64,000 bases of DNA from Chthoniobacter flavus (GCA_945878135.1 CAMDUL010000001.1:124001-188000); one strand, 5' to 3'. Counted from the stretch's first letter, positions 10,069-19,650 are shown. The notes: generated from the letters alone by a model not told the origin. Program-made: numbers and translations.

Positions 10069-11630
10069 TCGGGGTCGGTGTCATCATGCTCGCTGCGGCG
10101 CTGGCCTGCGCAGTTTCGCGACTCACCCGCGTGCCGATCATTCCGCTTTATCTGCTCACCGGATGGGTCATCTGGTTGGTGGGTGTCCAGGCGCCCGAGG
10201 ATTTCGCCACCGAGGCACTGCAGCTCGGCGTCGCCGTGCTGGTCTTCCTCGCCGGCGCCGAACTCAACCCGCAACGCATCGCCGGTGACCGGCGGCAAGC
10301 CGCTGTCCTCAGCCTTGTCCCCATGTTGATCACCGCCGCCGCGGTCCTGTTGTGGCTCCGGCTGAGCAACACCGCCTTTGAACCGGCCGTTTACTTCGCC
10401 GCCGCGTTGGCCGGCTCGTCGACCATTGTCGCCATCCGCCAATTGCGCCAATTGCGTCAGACGCGTGAACCGTTCGGACGCCTCGTTGTTTCGGTCCAAT
10501 TGCTCCAAGACTTCCTCCTCGTCGGCATGCTGGTGCTTGTTTCCGCGTGGCCGCAGGGTTGGATCGCTTCGTTGTTCGCCATCGGAAAATCCACCGCCTT
10601 GCTCGGTCTGGCCGTCATCCTGCAAACGACCATTGTCCCGCGCGTTCTGGCCAAGACACGTCTCGGTGACGAAACCCTTCTCATGCTCATGCTCTCGCTG
10701 CTCTTCGCCTTCGGAGCCGCAGCCGTCGCCCTCGGATTGCCACTGGTGGTCGGCGCCTTCCTTGCCGGCCTCTCTATTTCGCGCTTTCCAGCCAATGGAA
10801 TCCTCCGCGTGCAACTCGCCGCCCTCGGTGATTTTTTCTTCGCCATCTTCTTCGTCACGCTCGGCTATATTGCCGGTCTGCCCGCGGCTGACAGCCTCCC
10901 GGAAGCAGCCGGGCTCGTGCTCATTGTTGTTCTCCTCCGTCCATTGGTCGTCACTCTCCTCGCCCGCACTCTCGGGCTATCCGTCCGTCCCGCCGTGGAA
11001 TCCTCTCTCCTCCTCGGCCAAGCCGGGGAACTCGGCCTCGTCATCGGCCTGGTCGGCCTTGGCAACGGCAGCCTTAACGCACCCGAGTTCAGTCTTTTGG
11101 CCGCCGTGGTCGCTTTCACTATGATGCTCACCCCGTTTCTGGCCACCGACGCGACCACCTCCTGGCTGTTGCACCACCTGCCCCGACGCCACCCGCCCGC
11201 ACCCGGCAGCCTGCGTGGCCACGTGCTCATGCTCGGCTACGGCGCAGCCGGACGCTGGGTGCTGAAAACCCTGCAGGAGAATGGACAGCAGATCTTCGTA
11301 GTGGATGATGACCCCGGTGTCATCGCGCACTTGGAAGCCAACGGCATCCCCTGCCTCCGCGGCGACGGCGCGGATCCCTACGTGCTCGCCGCGGCCGGAG
11401 CGGACGACGCCCGCGTTGTCCTCTGCAGCATGCGCCGCACGGCCGATGCGGCCAAAGTGCTTCGCCTTCTTCGCGGCAAAGTTCCGGCCATCGTCCGCGT
11501 CTTCGAGACCTCCGAGGCGGATCACATGCGCCGCCTTGGAGGCATCCCCGTGCTCAACTCAGCCGCCGCCGCCCGCCGCTTCCTCGAGTGGTTCGACGCC
11601 TCCAGCTACCGCTGTACCTCGCCCTCTTGA
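10065..11630 (+). CDS. Second cation:proton antiporter (CPA2) with TrkA-N domain
   Basis: GTG 10065 overlaps the upstream stop (GTGA); VPIIPLYLLTGWVIWL, LVFLAGAELNPQRI, GQAGELGLVIGLVGLG; C-terminal GHVLMLGYGAAGRWVLKTLQENGQQIFVVDDDP. Confidence 0.9.
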   Translation: MIGVGVIMLAAALACAVSRLTRVPIIPLYLLTGWVIWLVGVQAPEDFATEALQLGVAVLVFLAGAELNPQRIAGDRRQAAVLSLVPMLITAAAVLLWLRLSNTAFEPAVYFAAALAGSSTIVAIRQLRQLRQTREPFGRLVVSVQLLQDFLLVGMLVLVSAWPQGWIASLFAIGKSTALLGLAVILQTTIVPRVLAKTRLGDETLLMLMLSLLFAFGAAAVALGLPLVVGAFLAGLSISRFPANGILRVQLAALGDFFFAIFFVTLGYIAGLPAADSLPEAAGLVLIVVLLRPLVVTLLARTLGLSVRPAVESSLLLGQAGELGLVIGLVGLGNGSLNAPEFSLLAAVVAFTMMLTPFLATDATTSWLLHHLPRRHPPAPGSLRGHVLMLGYGAAGRWVLKTLQENGQQIFVVDDDPGVIAHLEANGIPCLRGDGADPYVLAAAGADDARVVLCSMRRTADAAKVLRLLRGKVPAIVRVFETSEADHMRRLGGIPVLNSAAAARRFLEWFDASSYRCTSPS

Positions 11631-11650
11631 AGGTAAGCCCGCCCTTCAGC

Positions 11651-12874
11651 TTACGCCGATGGACGCATCCGCACCGTGCGCAGCACGAGCAAACCCCCGG
11701 CGAAAAAGACCAGCGTGGACAGCACCGCCCAGCGCAAACCGGCCGCGTCGGCCAGCACACCCATGAAGAGCGGACCGATCACCGCGGCGAACTTCCCGAA
11801 CACCCCCCAGAATCCGAAGAACTCCGCCGCCCGCTCCCGCGGCGAAAGCAGCGAAACCACCGCACGGCTCCCCGCCTGGCACGATCCGATGGCCAGACCG
11901 GCCGCATTGCCGACGAGGAAGAACGCTTCCTTGGTCTGGCAAGACGCCGCACCCACCGCCACGAGGCACCACAGCACCAGCGCCATGGTGAGCACGGTGA
12001 TCGAACCCGCTTTGTCCTGCCACCATCCGAAAAGGAGCGCGCCCAGCGCGCTGCTGATCTGCAGCGAAGCAAAGAGGACGAGGTTCTCCGTCGTGGTGAA
12101 GCCCAGCACCCGCTCGGAATAAATCGCCGCGAACGCCACCACCGCCCCCAGTCCGCTCATGTAGAGCAGGAACGCCACGAAAAATTTGAGCAACTCGCGG
12201 TGCTTGGGCAAATCCTGCGCCGCGCGGCCGATACTCTGCCAGCCCAACCGCCACCAGGACACCGCGTGCGGTTCCGGTTGCTTGCGCTCCCGCAGCAACA
12301 AAAGCACAGGCATCGTCGCGGCGAACATGAAGAGCGCCGTGGCGACAAAGACCCAGCGCACGCCGTCCGGTGCGACGGAAAGCACCAGCATGGCCAACCC
12401 CAGTGCCCCCAACCCGCCGAGATAGCCGAAACTCCAGCCATAACCCGAAATCCGCCCGCAATTTTGCGGCGTGCTCAACTCGCTGAGGAAGCTCGCGCAA
12501 AAATTCTCCCCGAAAGAAAATGCCGCATAGGCCACGATGACCAACCCCGCGGCCAGCGCCACCGTCCCGGGACCGGTCATCCAGAGCGCCGCCGTGGCCG
12601 CCGCGCAGACCCACATCATAGCGAGGAGGAACTTCTTCTTCGACCCGGTCACATCCGCCATCACCCCAAGCGCCGGACCGAAAACCATCACCACCACCTG
12701 CGAAGCGGCCAAGGTTGCACTCCACAAAGTATTGGCCACCGGACTCCCCGCCGCCACCACTCCGGTGAAATACGGGCCGTAAACCACCGTGACAACCACC
12801 GTGATGAAGGCCGAGTTGGCGAAGTCATAACAACACCACCCGAAAATCTCCCGCCTGCGCACCGGCTCGGTCAT
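11651..12874 (-). CDS. MFS transporter, UMF1/Atg22-like
   Basis: MTEPVRRREIFGWCCYDFANSAFITVVVTVVYGPYF; multi-TM; SCQAGSRAVVSLLSPRERAAEFFGFWGVFGKFAAVIGPL. Confidence 0.88.
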   Translation of the reverse strand: MTEPVRRREIFGWCCYDFANSAFITVVVTVVYGPYFTGVVAAGSPVANTLWSATLAASQVVVMVFGPALGVMADVTGSKKKFLLAMMWVCAAATAALWMTGPGTVALAAGLVIVAYAAFSFGENFCASFLSELSTPQNCGRISGYGWSFGYLGGLGALGLAMLVLSVAPDGVRWVFVATALFMFAATMPVLLLLRERKQPEPHAVSWWRLGWQSIGRAAQDLPKHRELLKFFVAFLLYMSGLGAVVAFAAIYSERVLGFTTTENLVLFASLQISSALGALLFGWWQDKAGSITVLTMALVLWCLVAVGAASCQTKEAFFLVGNAAGLAIGSCQAGSRAVVSLLSPRERAAEFFGFWGVFGKFAAVIGPLFMGVLADAAGLRWAVLSTLVFFAGGLLVLRTVRMRPSA

Positions 12875-12947
12875 GCGCCGTACATCATGCCCGATCCCCC
12901 GCCAAACACCACCTTTGTGGCGGCGCTGGCCCTTCCTCCCCCGGTAG

Positions 12948-12968
12948 GGTCCGCTGGCCCAGCGGACC
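12948..12968. repeat. Perfect 8-bp-stem hairpin GGTCCGCT-GGCCC-AGCGGACC
   Basis: Read directly in the intergenic region between nitroreductase and MFS genes; no U-tract. Confidence 0.7.
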
Positions 12969-12978
12969 GCTTCCTTCC

Positions 12979-13581
12979 CTAAAACCCGTCCTCGATCACC
13001 ACCTCGTCGTAACCCAACTGCCCCGGACGCGGCCACGAATCCTGCGTTTTCCTCCCGATGGCGATCATGAAGGAAATGACATGATCCTCCGGCAACTTGA
13101 TGATCTTCCCGACCGCGTCGTAATCAAAACCGTCCATCGGACAAGAGTCATAGCCCATCGCCTTCGCCGCGAGCATGAGCGTCTGCCCCGCCATCCCGCA
13201 CGAGCGCATGGCTTCGTCCCGCTGCACCTGCGGCTTGCCCTTGTAATACTGCTCGATGGCCGGCACGAGAAAGTCTTGCACCGCTTTGGGCGCGTTGCGC
13301 CAGTAGTTGGCCGGATCCTGATCCCAAGCCTTCAGGTTCGCGCAAAGCACGACGAGCAACGAAGAATCAGTCACCTGCGCCTGATCCCACGCCACCGCGC
13401 GAATCTGTTTGCGGATCTCCGGATCACGGACCACGACAAAACGCCAGTTCTGGATATTGAACGCCGTGGGCGAAAGCAGGGCCAACTCGAGCAGCTGCCG
13501 CTCCTCGTCCGCGGACATCTTATGGCTCGGATCGTAATGTTTGATGGCGCGCCGCGCTTTGATCGCTTCGATGGTATTCAT
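12979..13581 (-). CDS. Nitroreductase family protein
   Basis: MNTIEAIKARRAIKHYDPSHKMSADEERQLLELALLSPTAFNIQNWRFVVVRDPEIRKQI...; FMN-dependent nitroreductase pattern. Confidence 0.93.
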   Translation of the reverse strand: MNTIEAIKARRAIKHYDPSHKMSADEERQLLELALLSPTAFNIQNWRFVVVRDPEIRKQIRAVAWDQAQVTDSSLLVVLCANLKAWDQDPANYWRNAPKAVQDFLVPAIEQYYKGKPQVQRDEAMRSCGMAGQTLMLAAKAMGYDSCPMDGFDYDAVGKIIKLPEDHVISFMIAIGRKTQDSWPRPGQLGYDEVVIEDGF

Positions 13582-13596
13582 AAAGGGAGAAAAAAG

Positions 13597-13671
13597 TGGT
13601 GCGCGATACAGGGTTCGAACCTGTGACCCCCTCCGTGTCAGGGAGGTGCTCTACCACTGAGCTAACCGCGC
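13597..13671 (-). tRNA. tRNA-Val (anticodon GAC), CCA encoded
   Basis: Reverse complement GCGCGGTTAGCTCAGTGGTAGAGCACCTCCCTGACACGGAGGGGGTCACAGGTTCGAACCCTGTATCGCGCACCA; GAC anticodon, genomic CCA. Confidence 0.97.
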
Positions 13672-13805
13672 TTTTCGGTGTCGAAAGACGACCCGCACTA
13701 AAGCGCGGACCCGCTCGTTTCGCAATGATTTTTGCTCCGCGGATCCGCGGTGCCCCACGCATTTGCACTTGTCCGCTCCCGCACAGCGTCCCACGCTGTC
13801 GGCCC

Positions 13806-15044
13806 ATGGAGCGCCCGCAACTTCTCGAATACGTCAAAGGTCAGCTGGCCAAAGGCGTGCCCCGCGCCGCGATTGAAGCACACCTGCGCGGACAGAATTG
13901 GGACGAGGCCGTCATCGCGGACGTCTTGGCCGCCGCCGCCGGATCCGACTCCCCCCCCGCGGCCCCCGCGGCTCCGGCCCGCCGCAAGTTTCTCACCGTC
14001 GCCCTGTTGCTCGCCCTTTTGGCCGCGATCTGGGGCGCCTCCCAGCTCTACCGATCCTATTCCGTGGCCAAAGTTGTGCGCGAGAAAACCAAATTCGTCG
14101 AGTTCGCCGGAAAGATCTCCGGGCAACTCGAAGACGGAAAAGGCGCGCAATTCGGCCTGCTCGCGTTCCGTGGACAACTTGACAGCTCGCAAATCGACAC
14201 CCCCAAGGCCGCCTTGCAAGTCACCTTCGACCCGAACGCGCCGCTCGGTTATATTTCCCCGCAGACCGATGCGCGCCTGCTTGCTCTGGCTCTCTTCTCC
14301 ATCGGCGCCGGCGCGCAGACCATCGGCGGACTGGACGTGCGCTTGGCCGACTGGAATACCTACCTGCGTCCCGCGCGCCTGCCGTTCGCCGGCGACCGGA
14401 CCGCCGCCGCCGTGGGCGGTCTGGTCACCGCGCTGCTCGGACCGAACATCCTCACCGACTTCTGGGTCAAGATCCCCGCCCGTGCGGGCGCGGAAGAGAC
14501 CGCGGGCGCGATGATCAGCAACGAGAGCAAAGCCACGTGGGGACTGCTCTTCCGACCGACGGAAAAAATCTTCGGCGAAAGCAAGGAACTCCGCTTCCAA
14601 GGCAAGGAGCGCGGCGGGGACATAAATGGCATGCCGACCGACATCCACCGCTACGCCATCGACGGGCCGTGGCTGACCAGGCAGTTGGTCAAGGCCCTGC
14701 GCGATGCGGAGGTGGACGACAAACTTGAAATGATCACCATGCTCCAGGACCTCGTGCTCGGCGCCGACACCGGAAAAGTCACGGCCAACCTCGACTCGCT
14801 GGAGATTTCCGACGGCGAACTGGCCGTGTGGGTCGGCCGCGACGACACCCTGCCCTACCGCATGGACATCCGCCTCGACGCCAAGGAAGGCACGAGCGCC
14901 CCGCTCTCGCTGCGTCTCTCCGGCGGCATGGAGATAGCCTATGCCGAGCCCGCGGCCATCAAGATCCCCGCCCAAGCGATCAATCTCAAACAACTGCAGG
15001 AACAAATCGGTCTGCTGCAGGGTCTGGGCAACCTCTTCCGCTGA
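13806..15044 (+). CDS. Hypothetical membrane-anchored protein
   Basis: MERPQLLEYVKGQLAKGVPRAAIEAHLRGQNWDEAVIADVLAAA N-terminal motif, one TM (FLTVALLLALLAAIWGASQLY), long extracytoplasmic domain. Confidence 0.85.
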   Translation: MERPQLLEYVKGQLAKGVPRAAIEAHLRGQNWDEAVIADVLAAAAGSDSPPAAPAAPARRKFLTVALLLALLAAIWGASQLYRSYSVAKVVREKTKFVEFAGKISGQLEDGKGAQFGLLAFRGQLDSSQIDTPKAALQVTFDPNAPLGYISPQTDARLLALALFSIGAGAQTIGGLDVRLADWNTYLRPARLPFAGDRTAAAVGGLVTALLGPNILTDFWVKIPARAGAEETAGAMISNESKATWGLLFRPTEKIFGESKELRFQGKERGGDINGMPTDIHRYAIDGPWLTRQLVKALRDAEVDDKLEMITMLQDLVLGADTGKVTANLDSLEISDGELAVWVGRDDTLPYRMDIRLDAKEGTSAPLSLRLSGGMEIAYAEPAAIKIPAQAINLKQLQEQIGLLQGLGNLFR

Positions 15045-15058
15045 TTCTCCCGGGCGGA

Positions 15059-16462
15059 TTACCCCGCCACGGTGATTCCGTCATAGTGTCCTGCATCGGC
15101 CACAACTTGGCCCGCGCCCGCATTGCGGAACTCGACCGTCCCCTCGCAGACCACGCCGGCCTTGAATTGCCACGGGCCGGCGACACTCAACCGGCGGCAA
15201 CGACTCAACGAGGGCGCGCCGGAGCCGAACCCCTCCTCGAGACCCGCCAGCGTTTTGTAATAGCGGTCATCAAGCACCACCTCCGGAGGGACTCCCCCGC
15301 AGTCGGGGACCAATTCGACACGCTCGTCGGCGGTCACGCGAAAAGCGTCGGACCGCAAAGCGAGGAGGTCGGACGTCGTCTTGACCGGGGCAAACCGCGT
15401 GCGCGGCACGAGCACCGCACCGGACTTGGCGAAACACTCGATGGCCGCGCCCATTGCGGTCTCGAGCTGGAAGACCTTCTCGGATGAAGCATCGCGCGGA
15501 TCGACCGTCTTGGTGTTTTTGATCAGCGGCAGGGGCAACGCCCCGCCGTGTTCGTCGAGCGCGGCGCGCAGGTCGGAGACGCGCAGCCACAGCGTGTTGG
15601 TGTTGAAATAGCGGTGGCGGGCGATGTCCTGGAACGCGTCCGCGTCCGATTCGGGACATTGCGCGACCTCGCGCAGCACAAAACGGCCGTCGGCCTTGCG
15701 CCGCGCCAAGTGGCCGCCTTTGCGATCGGATGGCGTGCGCTCGGCGACTTCCATGAGGAAGGACAAACCGCTGCCGGCGAAATAGCCCAGCAATCCGGCG
15801 TCCGCCGTGGCGCCGAGATTGTCGCTGTTGGAAACGAAAAGGTACTCGATGCCGTCCGCCGCCAAGCGGTCGAGCCAGCCGGACCCGAGGAGCGAAGGAT
15901 AAAGATCGCCGTGCCCCGGCGGACACCATTCGAGTTGCGGATCGCGCGGCCACTCGACCGGGGCGAAATCGGTCGAGCGCAGCTTGGGCACCTTGTTCTG
16001 CAGGAATTCGAGCGGTGCGCCCCGGCCCAGTCCGGGGTATTTGCCGAGGTGGCCCAGCGTGTCGGCCGAGGTGCTGAAGCTATCCATCAAAAGGAAGCGC
16101 GGACCCGCCGTGCCGTGGCGTTGGCGCAACCAGAGGATCTGGCGGGCGATGAAATCAAGGAAAGTGAGCCCGTCTTTGACCGGAATGAGCGACTTGGCCT
16201 TCTCCAAGCCCATGCTCGTGCCGAGGCCGCCGTTGAGTTTGATCACGCAAAGCTGGTCGAAGAGGGACGCCTCGGCCGAGCCGGTGGCCACGTCCGCCAT
16301 GGCGGGAATGCCCTCCGCCGGCTCGATGGCCGCCTCGGGGATCAAGCCCGCATCGCCCGAAACCGCTTGCCGCCACGCGCGCTCGAAACTGGCGCAAGCC
16401 GCGCCCGAGAGGCCCGCCTCCCGCATCTTCCGCACTGCTTCCTCGAGTCCGCGCTCGTCCAT
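15059..16462 (-). CDS. UTP--glucose-1-phosphate uridylyltransferase (eukaryote-type UDPGP family)
   Basis: VIKLNGGLGTSMGLEKAKSLIPVKDGLTFLDFI; FLLMDSFSTSADTL; YLFVSNSDNLGATAD; FNTNTLWL. Confidence 0.92.
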   Translation of the reverse strand: MDERGLEEAVRKMREAGLSGAACASFERAWRQAVSGDAGLIPEAAIEPAEGIPAMADVATGSAEASLFDQLCVIKLNGGLGTSMGLEKAKSLIPVKDGLTFLDFIARQILWLRQRHGTAGPRFLLMDSFSTSADTLGHLGKYPGLGRGAPLEFLQNKVPKLRSTDFAPVEWPRDPQLEWCPPGHGDLYPSLLGSGWLDRLAADGIEYLFVSNSDNLGATADAGLLGYFAGSGLSFLMEVAERTPSDRKGGHLARRKADGRFVLREVAQCPESDADAFQDIARHRYFNTNTLWLRVSDLRAALDEHGGALPLPLIKNTKTVDPRDASSEKVFQLETAMGAAIECFAKSGAVLVPRTRFAPVKTTSDLLALRSDAFRVTADERVELVPDCGGVPPEVVLDDRYYKTLAGLEEGFGSGAPSLSRCRRLSVAGPWQFKAGVVCEGTVEFRNAGAGQVVADAGHYDGITVAG

Positions 16463-16469
16463 GGCGGCG

Positions 16470-18239
16470 TCAGGCTTTTTTGGTCGTGGCGATGTAAAGC
16501 TCGCGCAACTGCTTGAAGTCCACCGCCGAGGGCGACCCGGTCATCAACTCGACACCGCGGTTGTTCTTGGGGAAAGCGATGACATCGCGGATGGAGTCCG
16601 CGTGGGCCAGCATCATGACGAGGCGGTCGAGGCCGAGGGCGATACCACCGTGCGGCGGGGTGCCGAAGCGGAAAGCCTTCAACAAATGGCCGAACATGAG
16701 GGCCTGTTTGTCGGCGTCGACGCCGAGCACGCCGAACATCTTCGACTGAAGGTCGGCCTCGTGAATACGGATGCTGCCGCCGCCGATTTCCACTCCGTTG
16801 AGCACGATATCGTAAGCCTCGGCGCGGACTTCGCCGAATTTTTCCGCGTCGAGCAGGGCGATGTCCTCCGATTTCGGACGGGTGAAGGGATGGTGCACCG
16901 CATTCCATTTGCGCTCCTCCTCGCTCCAGGCGAGCAGCGGGAAATCGACCACCCAGAGGAAATCGAGACGCTGCGGATCGTGTTCGATGCCGAGCAATTC
17001 CGCGGCGCGCAGGCGCACACGGCCGAGGACTTCGCAGACTGTCTCCCGTTGGTCGGCACCGAAGAGGATAAGGTCGCCCTCTTCGATCCCGAGCCGCTCT
17101 TGGAGGGTGGCCTTTTCCGCATCGGTGAAAAATTTGACGATGGGCGATTTCCATTCGCCGTTCTCGCACTTGATGAAGGCCAGCCCCTTGGCCCCGTATT
17201 GCTTGGCCATTTCGGTCAGTTCTTCGATCTGGCCCGTGGTGATCTTGGCCAGACCTTTGGCATTGAGCGCGCGGACGACCCCGCCGCCGTCGAGCGCGCC
17301 GCGGAAGACTTTGAACTCGGTTCCGGAGAAAATGTCACCGACTTCGACAATGTCCTGCGCCCAACGCGTGTCCGGCTTGTCGCTGCCGAAGCGGTCCATC
17401 GCTTCGCGGTGCGTCATGCGCGGAAACGGCGTTTTAATCTCCACGCCCCACGCCTCGCGGAAGACGGAGACGAAGGCTTTTTCGATCAGGGCAAAAATGT
17501 CCTCCGCCGTGGCGAAGCTCGTTTCGATGTCGACTTGGGTGAACTCCGGCTGACGGTCGGCCCGCAGATCCTCGTCACGGAAGCAGCGGGCGATCTGGAA
17601 ATATTTTTCCACCCCGGCGGCCATGAGCAGCTGCTTGTATTGCTGCGGGGCCTGGGGCAAGGCGTAGAAAGTTCCGGGATTCAGCCGGCTCGGCACGAGG
17701 AAATCGCGCGCGCCCTCCGGGGTGCTCTTGCTCAAAACCGGGGTCTCGATTTCCCAGAAGCCGTCGCCATCGAGGACATCGCGCAGCGTCTTGGTCACGC
17801 GGTGGCGCAGGCGGAGGTTTTGCGCCATGCCCGGACGCCGCAAGTCGAGATAGCGATGGGTCAAACGCAGGTCCTCGTTGGCGATCTGCTCGTCGAGCGG
17901 GAACGGGAGGACGTCGGCCTTGTTGAGGATTTTCAGTTCGTCGGCAACCAGCTCGACTTCGCCGGTGGAGAGTTTGGTGTTCTCCGTGCCCTCGAGGCGC
18001 TTGGCCACCGTGCCGGAAACCTGGATCACGTCCTCGTCGCGCAGCCCGTGGGCCAGTTCGGCCACGGCTGCTTGTTCTTCCGGACGGAAAACGACCTGGG
18101 TCATCCCCTCGCGGTCGCGCAGGTCGACGAAAATCACACCCCCGTGGTCACGGCGCGAGCCGACCCAACCGGCGAGGGTGGCGCGTTGGCCGATGTCCTT
18201 GGCACGCAAGGCGCCGCAATGACAGCTGCGAAAATTCAT
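16470..18239 (-). CDS. aspS: Aspartate--tRNA ligase
   Basis: GWVGSRRDHGGVIFVDLRDREGMTQVVF; IETPVLSKSTPEGARDFLVPSRLNPGTFYALPQAPQQYKQLLMAAGVEKYFQIARCFRDEDLRADRQPEFTQVDIE; GIALGLDRLVMMLAHADSIRDVIAFPKNNRG. Confidence 0.98.
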   Translation of the reverse strand: MNFRSCHCGALRAKDIGQRATLAGWVGSRRDHGGVIFVDLRDREGMTQVVFRPEEQAAVAELAHGLRDEDVIQVSGTVAKRLEGTENTKLSTGEVELVADELKILNKADVLPFPLDEQIANEDLRLTHRYLDLRRPGMAQNLRLRHRVTKTLRDVLDGDGFWEIETPVLSKSTPEGARDFLVPSRLNPGTFYALPQAPQQYKQLLMAAGVEKYFQIARCFRDEDLRADRQPEFTQVDIETSFATAEDIFALIEKAFVSVFREAWGVEIKTPFPRMTHREAMDRFGSDKPDTRWAQDIVEVGDIFSGTEFKVFRGALDGGGVVRALNAKGLAKITTGQIEELTEMAKQYGAKGLAFIKCENGEWKSPIVKFFTDAEKATLQERLGIEEGDLILFGADQRETVCEVLGRVRLRAAELLGIEHDPQRLDFLWVVDFPLLAWSEEERKWNAVHHPFTRPKSEDIALLDAEKFGEVRAEAYDIVLNGVEIGGGSIRIHEADLQSKMFGVLGVDADKQALMFGHLLKAFRFGTPPHGGIALGLDRLVMMLAHADSIRDVIAFPKNNRGVELMTGSPSAVDFKQLRELYIATTKKA

Positions 18240-19498
18240 GGCGCGGGAGTCTGGAGATTCGCCGCCCAGTCGGCAAGCGCCTCTTGGGACAGCTCGGTCT
18301 CCGTCCGCTCCGCCAGATTCTTCACTTTCAGCTTCGGCCACTCGTCGCCGACCACCAGGGCGACGGATGCCCCGCTGGCATCGGCGTCCTTGAACTGACG
18401 CCCGACTTTGTCGGCCTGCAGCGGGTAGTCGACGCGCCGGCCGAGGGCGCGCAGGAGCTGGACCACACCGAGCGCCTCGGCCCGGCGCGATTCATCGGCC
18501 ACCACGACAAAAACATCGCAGGCCTGCTCGCGTGCGATGTCGGATTCCATCACGGCCCGCGTGGCGGGCAGATCCTCGAGCAAATCGCCGAGCACCACGT
18601 CGCCGATGCCGAACCCGATGGCGGGGAGATCAACCTTGCCGTCGCTCAGGTCGGACAACAACCGGTCGAAACGCCCGCCCCCCGCGATGGCGCGCCGGTC
18701 CTGACGCCGGTCGAAGACTTCGAAGACCAAGCCGGTATAGTAGGCAAGGCCGCGGACGATGCGCAGATCGAGTTGGCAGAAGCCGTCCAGTCCGCGTGCG
18801 GCGAGATTGTCGCGGAGGACCTCGTAAAAGGCGGGGCGCCCGTTCTCGATGAAGTCGCGCACCGTGGCCAGGTCGAGGCCGAGCGGGGCCAGCTTTATCT
18901 CCAACTCTTCCGGATTCTCGCGCTCAAGTTTGTCGACGACGGCCAGTGCTTCGCGGGCTTTGGCATCGTCGGTGATTCCCCGGGCGGCGAGAAATTCCAT
19001 CCACGCACTCCGGTCACTGACCCGCACCACGATGTCCTGCCCGGTCAGCCCGAACGCGCGCATCGTTTCGATGAGCAAAGCGATCATCTCGGCGTCGGCC
19101 GCCGGCGAGTCGTCGCCGACCAGGTCGCAGTTCAGCTGGAGGAATTCGCGCAGGCGCCCGCTTTGCTGTTTCTCGTAGCGGAAAAACGGGGCGATGCTGA
19201 ACCATTTGATCGGCTTGCGGTATTCGCGCGCCTTGGCGATGAGCATCCTGGCCACGGTCGGGGTCATTTCCGGCCGCAAAGCCACCTCGCGCCCGCCTTT
19301 GTCGGTGAAGGAAAAGAGCTGTCCGAGGATTTCGCCGCCGCTGTTTTTTTTGCGGTAAAGTTCGAGCGGTTCAAGGGTCGGCCCGTCGTATTCGCGGAAG
19401 CCGAAAGAGCGGGCGACGCGGCGCCACGTGCCGGTAATGTAATTCCGGCGCGCGCACTCGTCGGGGGTAAAATCCCGGAAACCTGGCAGGCTTTGCAT
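18236..19498 (-). CDS. hisS: Histidine--tRNA ligase
   Basis: MQSLPGFRDFTPDECARRNYITGTWRRVARSFGFREYDGPTLE; LRPEMTPTVARM; QSGRLREFLQLNCDLVG; RGLAYYTGLVFEVFD; stop overlaps aspS start (ATGA). Confidence 0.95.
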   Translation of the reverse strand: MQSLPGFRDFTPDECARRNYITGTWRRVARSFGFREYDGPTLEPLELYRKKNSGGEILGQLFSFTDKGGREVALRPEMTPTVARMLIAKAREYRKPIKWFSIAPFFRYEKQQSGRLREFLQLNCDLVGDDSPAADAEMIALLIETMRAFGLTGQDIVVRVSDRSAWMEFLAARGITDDAKAREALAVVDKLERENPEELEIKLAPLGLDLATVRDFIENGRPAFYEVLRDNLAARGLDGFCQLDLRIVRGLAYYTGLVFEVFDRRQDRRAIAGGGRFDRLLSDLSDGKVDLPAIGFGIGDVVLGDLLEDLPATRAVMESDIAREQACDVFVVVADESRRAEALGVVQLLRALGRRVDYPLQADKVGRQFKDADASGASVALVVGDEWPKLKVKNLAERTETELSQEALADWAANLQTPAP

Positions 19499-19516
19499 CG
19501 GGGGGGTTTTAACCGC

Positions 19517-19540
19517 GGATGGCACGGATTGCACGGATGG
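19517..19540. repeat. Short tandem 9-mer (GGATGGCAC / GGATTGCAC / GGATGG)
   Basis: Read directly upstream of hisS. Confidence 0.7.
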
Positions 19541-19563
19541 ACTGCCGGGACGAGTTTTCGGTG

Positions 19564-19650
19564 GTTCAGTTTTCAGTTTTCGGCGAGAAAGAACTCTTGC
19601 GGGGCCGTTGGATATTTTTCCCCTCTGAATCACTGAACACTGAAAACTGG
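19564..19650. repeat. Imperfect inverted repeat CAGTTTTCAGT ... ACTGAAAACTG between hisS and recF
   Basis: GGTTCAGTTTTCAGTTTTCGG (19563-) versus CACTGAACACTGAAAACTGG (-19650); about 11-bp core arms. Confidence 0.65.

Noticed and set aside
11633-11654. GTAAGC...GCTTAC palindrome between convergent antiporter and MFS genes
   Set aside because: Only 6-bp arms and no T-tract; could be a weak bidirectional terminator but not supportable.
13597-13671. tRNA-Val as an attachment site
   Set aside because: No integrase, direct repeat or compositional shift detected next to it.
16513-18398. Plus-strand 804-aa ORF (15984-18398) over aspS
   Set aside because: Antisense of aspS/UDPGP; no motif support.
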